A stretch of DNA of 44,118 nt, from contig JAJZNX010000068.1 of NCBI GenBank assembly GCA_021852275.1, positions 1 to 44,118 of the forward strand, written 5' to 3'. Position numbers and translations under genes: made by a program. Shown in pieces: positions 39,226 through 44,118 of the stretch; the first letter of the stretch is position 1, and the number at the start of each line of letters is the position of its first letter. The notes beneath the pieces were generated by a model that saw only the letters and a program-made list of their open reading frames with translations, had not been told where the DNA came from and did no database searches. This stretch comes from Planctomycetota bacterium (GTDB lineage Bacteria > Planctomycetota > Phycisphaerae > WQYP01).

Positions 39226-42200
39226 ATGTCCATTGAAACCACCGCACAGGAAACTCCAGTGGCAGCGGTACCTGAGATATCGGTCCGGCCGACGGGGGGC
39301 ATCCCGCTGGAAACAGGGATGACCCGGCGGAACTTTTTATTGTTGATGCAGTTGGCGGGTCTGGCTGTGGCGGGCAGCAATGCTGCGGGTCAGATGATGA
39401 CCGGCAGAAGAATGGGGGACTTTAATGATGTGTTTGGTGTTCATCCCGAGGCCCGCGTGCACCAATATGCGGCCGTGCTGACGAAGTCCAGCCATCCGGG
39501 GTGCATTTTTTATCAAGGTGAAACCCCGCACCTGACCTTTCAACTGCAGAACCTGAGTAAAAAAATAATTAAATGCCGCGGCAAAGTGGACATTATCGCC
39601 TATGGTACGCGCGGCATTACCGGCAATATCTGGGTACCGCAGGTCTACAAGATTAAAGACGTTGGATCTATACCCTTGGACGTAGATATGCCGGGCGGTA
39701 ATGGATTTCAGGATTTTACACTCGACGTACCCCTGCCCGCGGTCAATGGCGGTTATTCACTGGTGGTGGATCTGGGGGTCCATGGTCGGCGGACGCTGAC
39801 GAGCCTGGTTCGCACTTTCCGGTTGGATCATCTGCCGCGGACGCAATATCCGCAGCAGTCCCTGGATAATGTAACGCCTCCGGTACTGGAGCGACTGGGC
39901 ATACAGGCTATTCGTTACGATATTGGTTATCTGTGGTCCGGTGATCGTGGCTATATGCGGCAGATGCAGCAGTTGGAAAAGAGCCTGCGGGAATTGCATA
40001 AGCACAAGATCACGTGCTTGCTGGAAATAGGTGCGGGCACAGCCCCGCAGCCGCTGGGTATGCCCCGCCCGCATCTAAATAACGAGGGGATGATGGAAGG
40101 CGGAAAATGCGATTACGCGTGGCTGCCCGAGTATGACCAGGATTACAAAAAGTTTGTTTATCATCTGGCCAGCAAGTATGGGTGGCCCAAAGGCCCCATC
40201 ACCGCGTTTGGCTTATGGAATGAGCCGTGGGAGGGAAGTTCCATCAGCGGCTGGCAGGCGGACATGCTGCGTTATCGGGAATTGTATAAACTGATGGGTG
40301 ACGCTATTTTTGAAGCCCGCGATAAGGCGGGGGTGCAGGTATTGCTGGGCGGGGCCTGTTCATCCATGAATGCATGGGACAAACTTTTCCCTGAAGGGTT
40401 GGAGAACAGCCCGTTTTGGCCGCAATATTTTGACTTCTGCTCGATACATTATCAGGGTTTGGGGTCTCCCTGTCTGTATCGGCAATGGGACCAGCGGAAG
40501 TTTTATCAGGGCCGTGTGAAGGTGTGGGACACGGAAAGCTGGGTGGCCAATACGGACGACCGGGTAGCTGGTGTATTGGCGAGCAATCGCGCGGCAGGTT
40601 ATGACCGGTCCATGGGAATCTTTTATGGCAACGTAATTGGTGGACTTGGCGGTGGCGGTTGGGCAAAATCTATACTTATTCGGGCAAAAAATGGTGCGGG
40701 AAAGACGATAGAGCGCAGAATCCCCGAGCCGCTCTTTGCGTGGTCCACGGCGGCGTCCCTGTGTGCGGTGCAGCATTTTCTCGGGGAGCGGCAATTTAAG
40801 GAAATTCTGTTTCAGCATGGTTTGCCATGGGTTTATGTTTTTGACGGTTTAAACGGGAAGCAAGAAGACGGCACGGTGGTGGTGCTGGGGGATTTATCCG
40901 TCATGAACGGAGATAATCCGGATCGTATCCCGTATCGGACCGTCCGCAGTATGCACGAAGTGCAGGCCAAAGCGAGGCTGCACCAGGAACTCTCTGCACT
41001 ACCGGCGGGGGCGACGGCCCAGAAGGCCAGTTTGGAAAAGGCCCTGCGGGAGCCGATGGCGTGGGAGGATGTGCGGATGATCCTCCAGGCTCCGGGGAAT
41101 GAGTTCTCTCTTCACGACTACTACGGTAACGCTGTGCCGGCGGAAAATGGCCAGATTACCATTCCCCTCAATACCAATGGCTATTTTCTTCGCGCCAGCG
41201 GCAAACCGGGTTCGTTTGCGGCGCTGTTAAGTGCGATTAAGGCTGCGCGGATCGAAGGCCTGCAGCCCGTGGAGTTGATCGCGCATGATTTCACCGCACC
41301 GATTGAGACGCACCCGGTTCTCCAAGTGGTCATTGCCAATGTGCTCAATCGGTCGGTTGCGGGGACGCTGCAGGCGGAGATTAAAGGCCTGAAATTAAGC
41401 GGTCCGCAACATATCCATCTGGCGGCACACGAGCAAAAGACCGTGGAACTCCAGGTGGTGGCGGGTACGCCCAGCCCGGCCAATCTGTATCCAATGGCGA
41501 TCAAGTTTGATGCCGGCCGGGACGGCCTTGCGGTCGGGTACGATACCCTGCGGGTGAACCAGATCAGCCGCAGAACAATACGTATTGACGGAGATCTGGC
41601 CGATTGGGATGGCGTGCTTCCGCAGACCATTCAAACGCACGAAGCCGCGAAAGAATCGCTTACGGAAGCGGCGTGGCTGCCGATGAAGGCTTTTGAGGCA
41701 GGCCAGACCGGCGGCCTGGCCACAACGTACCTGGCGTATGACCATGACTATTTTTATTTTGCGGCCAAGGTGGCGGGTGATACCCAACATGTCGGAACTT
41801 GGCGCTTTGCAGAGCAGGAAAAATATGCCCACGAGTGCTTTTATCCAGAGATTGCGCACCAGGTAGAATCCAATAAATCGCTGAAAATGCAGGAGCAAAT
41901 TGCGCCGGCAGCCGCAGGAGAAACCTGGGCACTGCAGCGGCCGGATGGTCGGGGACGTATCAATGGGCGGTGGACCGACGATCGCGGGGTCAATGTGCAA
42001 TCATTCGCCATTGATTTTGATATTCCAGACGATGCGCCCCAGCAGGTTGCTGTTTATGTGCCTCCGGGCCACTTCGCACCACAAGGCCAGGTGCTGGAGC
42101 TTTTGGATAGGTCATCCGGCAAAGTGATCAGCCGTAAATCACTTCATCGTCTTTACCACGGTGTTTACGCTGTGTATGTGATGCGCGGAAAGATGCGTTT

Positions 42201-42999
42201 GTTGATAGAGGCATGGGGCAACTGGTATGCTTCGCGCGTTGGCGGCTTTTTCTTTGATCCGGCCCGGCCGGATGCGAAGGTGGGTTTTGTTCATTTTGAT
42301 TACAAAACCAGCGGTAATTGGAAGGGGACCTACGGAACCGCAGGCTACAACGTGATCGGAACCAGGCCGAAGTATCCATTGCACGTGCAGGTGACAGTAC
42401 CCGAACACGTGGATGTAGAGGCCTTACATTGGCCACAGGGTGTGCGGCGATTTACCTACCGCAAAAATCCAGTAACACCGGGGTGCGGATCGCCTATGGA
42501 CAACATCCAGATTGCTTTCAATGCGGTTCCTGACGAGGACAAAAAACAGTGGATTACCAACTTGCCGGGCCGTCCGCCGAAGTTTATCTGGTATAAAGAC
42601 ACCGATTATGAATACTCCTTGAATCTGGTGGCGGAAAAATATGGCGGCGGAACGGAAATCTGGCGGATCTTGGTTCCGGGGATGCCACCGAAGAATTTTT
42701 ACCCGCGGCAGCCGAAGAGTCCCTGGGATGGGGCGGTTACGGACGGCAAGCTGGTCATTAAGTACGTGGGCAACACGCGGCTGGTGGAATGTGCGATTCC
42801 CTGGAAGGAAATACCGGATGTACACAAGCTGATGCTCGCGCGTAAACCCGTAAAATTTACCTGCCGGGTCAACCGGGTTGGAGGCGGTCCCCTCATGGAA
42901 CTGCCGATGCATCGGCTGGCTTCGCGGGTCAACACGCCGGCTCTGGATGCCCAATGGGAACCGCACTGGGCCAATGAGCTGGTATTTGGTTGGGAGTAG
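39226..42999 (+). CDS. Tat-exported multidomain glycoside hydrolase (clan GH-A-like) with CBM9-like tail
   Basis: The 1257-aa protein carries a late Tat-like signal (MTRRNFLLLMQLAGLAVAGS, about residues 32-50). A beta domain precedes a barrel with the acid/base Glu333 in FGLWNEPWEG and the nucleophile Glu437 in VWDTESW, then a beta-sandwich. A CBM9-like region (about 785-1000) begins RTIRIDGDLADWDGV and has TYLAYDHDYFYFAAKVAG. A second similar region extends to the C-terminus (LVECAIPWKEIPD). The family is GH5/GH39-like by motif only. AAGGAG at 39211-39216 serves the ATG at 39226. Confidence 0.85.
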   Translation: MSIETTAQETPVAAVPEISVRPTGGIPLETGMTRRNFLLLMQLAGLAVAGSNAAGQMMTGRRMGDFNDVFGVHPEARVHQYAAVLTKSSHPGCIFYQGETPHLTFQLQNLSKKIIKCRGKVDIIAYGTRGITGNIWVPQVYKIKDVGSIPLDVDMPGGNGFQDFTLDVPLPAVNGGYSLVVDLGVHGRRTLTSLVRTFRLDHLPRTQYPQQSLDNVTPPVLERLGIQAIRYDIGYLWSGDRGYMRQMQQLEKSLRELHKHKITCLLEIGAGTAPQPLGMPRPHLNNEGMMEGGKCDYAWLPEYDQDYKKFVYHLASKYGWPKGPITAFGLWNEPWEGSSISGWQADMLRYRELYKLMGDAIFEARDKAGVQVLLGGACSSMNAWDKLFPEGLENSPFWPQYFDFCSIHYQGLGSPCLYRQWDQRKFYQGRVKVWDTESWVANTDDRVAGVLASNRAAGYDRSMGIFYGNVIGGLGGGGWAKSILIRAKNGAGKTIERRIPEPLFAWSTAASLCAVQHFLGERQFKEILFQHGLPWVYVFDGLNGKQEDGTVVVLGDLSVMNGDNPDRIPYRTVRSMHEVQAKARLHQELSALPAGATAQKASLEKALREPMAWEDVRMILQAPGNEFSLHDYYGNAVPAENGQITIPLNTNGYFLRASGKPGSFAALLSAIKAARIEGLQPVELIAHDFTAPIETHPVLQVVIANVLNRSVAGTLQAEIKGLKLSGPQHIHLAAHEQKTVELQVVAGTPSPANLYPMAIKFDAGRDGLAVGYDTLRVNQISRRTIRIDGDLADWDGVLPQTIQTHEAAKESLTEAAWLPMKAFEAGQTGGLATTYLAYDHDYFYFAAKVAGDTQHVGTWRFAEQEKYAHECFYPEIAHQVESNKSLKMQEQIAPAAAGETWALQRPDGRGRINGRWTDDRGVNVQSFAIDFDIPDDAPQQVAVYVPPGHFAPQGQVLELLDRSSGKVISRKSLHRLYHGVYAVYVMRGKMRLLIEAWGNWYASRVGGFFFDPARPDAKVGFVHFDYKTSGNWKGTYGTAGYNVIGTRPKYPLHVQVTVPEHVDVEALHWPQGVRRFTYRKNPVTPGCGSPMDNIQIAFNAVPDEDKKQWITNLPGRPPKFIWYKDTDYEYSLNLVAEKYGGGTEIWRILVPGMPPKNFYPRQPKSPWDGAVTDGKLVIKYVGNTRLVECAIPWKEIPDVHKLMLARKPVKFTCRVNRVGGGPLMELPMHRLASRVNTPALDAQWEPHWANELVFGWE

Positions 43000-43110
43000 C
43001 CGTTTATGGCCGCATGGGGAGATGTGCGATCTTTGAACTGAGCGGTATAACCTGAATAATATGAATTCTTACGGTTTCTTTTTCAGGAGTATGCCACCTT
43101 GGGTAGCAGT

Positions 43111-44118
43111 ATGACAGAAGGCATGTCTGTCACACGGTGGCGCGCTGTCTGTACCCTGATGGTATTGGCCACAACCCTCTCTCTTGGTGGGTTTGTGGAC
43201 GCTGCCACCGTAGCTCTCGCAGGGATAAAGTCCCGTCAGTTGCCAGTGCTTCAGAGCTTCGCCCAACGCGCCAAGTGGACGGTGGTGAATGCCTCTCCGG
43301 ATGGCCCCTGGTCGGGGGCACGTGTGGTGATTTGGCAGGCCAATGCAGCGCGGCTGAAGATAACTCCCGAGCGGGCAAAGGCACTGGGCCGTTTTGTCAG
43401 AACCGGCGGCGGTCTGCTGCTGACGATGAGCCGACGACCGGGAAGCAGTGTGATGGCGCTTGCTTTCATGCTGCCGACGACTGGCTGGACCGCGGTTGAC
43501 AACCGTCCCGAAGGCCCAACCACCGCCACTCGCTGGGCCCCGGCGTTCTGGGGAACCGTGGTGCCGCCGATGCTTAATGTGGATTATCACTTTGGTATTC
43601 ATCGTGTAGCGGCGAGGGAAAGAGGCCAATCGCGGTACGACATCTTTGCGCGCAAGATTCCCTATCTGAATCTGAAATTGAAACCCGGTCAGCACTTCTG
43701 GACTCGGCCGCTGTTGGATTGCGACTGGCGCGTGCTCGTACGCAGTGATCGTTTTGACCGTGTGCCGTTGATGCTGGCCGGCCGGTACGGTGCCGGGCAT
43801 GTCATTGTATTTGCATCCTCGGCCAGGGCACTGGAGCCGTGTTGGCATGACCCGGACACCGCAGTATCCCTTATGCGATGGTTGACAGCATCCGTATCAA
43901 GGGCCGATTTGCCCGCCGCGCCGCCAAGGCTCCATCCTCAACTGATAACCGACCGTCAGGAACATGGGTTTACCGTGATTCTGCACAATCCTGACAGGTT
44001 GCCTCTGCCGGTGAAACTGGTGGGCAGGATCTTGAGTTGGGAACACGCTTACGTCACCACTATGACCCAAAACATTACCGTGCCGGCGGATGGCGATGGA
44101 ACTTCCCTCCCACGGCTC
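43111..44118 (+). CDS. Secreted protein with amidotransferase-like domain, cut by the window edge
   Basis: The frame is open for 336 codons to the end of the window. A signal peptide (about residues 6-32: VTRWRAVCTLMVLATTLSLGGFVDAA) leads into an alpha/beta domain with VVIWQANAARLKITPERAKALGRFVRTGGGLLLTMS, the same layout as the first domain of the 1937-aa protein (IEPEKLKPAQMQALEAFVRGGGGLWI). Later residues (LMLAGRYGAGHVIVFASSARALEP) fit the same class. The ATG at 43111 is used; an in-frame TTG at 43099 has better spacing to AGGAG at 43085-43089. It is probably a paralogue of the giant protein. Confidence 0.78.
   Translation, partial: MTEGMSVTRWRAVCTLMVLATTLSLGGFVDAATVALAGIKSRQLPVLQSFAQRAKWTVVNASPDGPWSGARVVIWQANAARLKITPERAKALGRFVRTGGGLLLTMSRRPGSSVMALAFMLPTTGWTAVDNRPEGPTTATRWAPAFWGTVVPPMLNVDYHFGIHRVAARERGQSRYDIFARKIPYLNLKLKPGQHFWTRPLLDCDWRVLVRSDRFDRVPLMLAGRYGAGHVIVFASSARALEPCWHDPDTAVSLMRWLTASVSRADLPAAPPRLHPQLITDRQEHGFTVILHNPDRLPLPVKLVGRILSWEHAYVTTMTQNITVPADGDGTSLPRL

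Noticed and set aside
43069-43848. 259-codon minus-strand frame at the right edge
   Set aside because: The plus strand carries a signal peptide and a recognisable alpha/beta domain across the same bases; the minus product is rich in Arg, His, Gln and Pro without structure.

Overview
The window looks like chromosomal DNA of a Planctomycetota bacterium, most probably class Phycisphaerae (inference). The reasons are four secreted proteins with C-terminal PEP-CTERM sorting tags, two pseudopilins carrying the planctomycete-style [16 protein letters not shown] helix, very large secreted glycoside hydrolases, squalene-hopene cyclase, and three BMC-P microcompartment vertex genes of the kind found in planctomycete shell loci. 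No tRNA gene or CRISPR array was seen.

Layout. 1-180: end of an insertion sequence (N-terminus of a transposase running off the left edge, plus two direct repeats). 199-1875: informational block with rpsL, rpsG and the RNase P RNA gene rnpB with promoter and terminator. 2066-6680, plus strand: polyprenyl sugar-phosphate transferase, three BMC-P vertex proteins, an unknown 147-aa protein, a membrane protein, and a fused double 6-pyruvoyl-tetrahydropterin-synthase-like protein. 6658-10216, minus strand: ABC-2 permease, acylphosphatase, squalene-hopene cyclase. 10444-12168: ruvA-ruvB. 12235-13490, minus strand: hpf, PTS EIIA (PtsN-like) and HPr, a PTS-Ntr-like group without rpoN. 13759-17704: a heparinase II/III-like protein divergent from a GntR/LacI hybrid regulator. 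17893-22640: three PEP-CTERM genes and a pseudopilin. 22960-32860: an operon-like run of lipoprotein, 1937-aa sugar-binding/hydrolase-like giant, GH42 beta-galactosidase and CBM9-like protein. 33154-36039: a second PEP-CTERM plus pseudopilin pair. 36108-44118: two clan GH-A-like secreted hydrolases and a partial secreted protein.

The least familiar signal is regulatory. Each PEP-CTERM gene is preceded by a copy of one promoter and leader cassette: TTGACA, exactly 16 bp, a TATAAT-like box, then about 100-115 nt of conserved leader. The leader ends in an RNA hairpin whose 3' arm is the first codons of the gene (AUGAGACGC) and whose loop holds the Shine-Dalgarno. Two further copies stand alone as tandem upstream promoters, and one or two decayed copies also exist. 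Two genes share an identical 72-nt tail encoding the sorting tag, and a decayed tail lies downstream. The two pseudopilin genes share a second leader type with a GGGGG/CCCCC hairpin. Together these suggest that secreted or surface proteins are built by swapping bodies between constant 5' and 3' modules and are co-regulated, next to a polysaccharide-degrading gene cluster.
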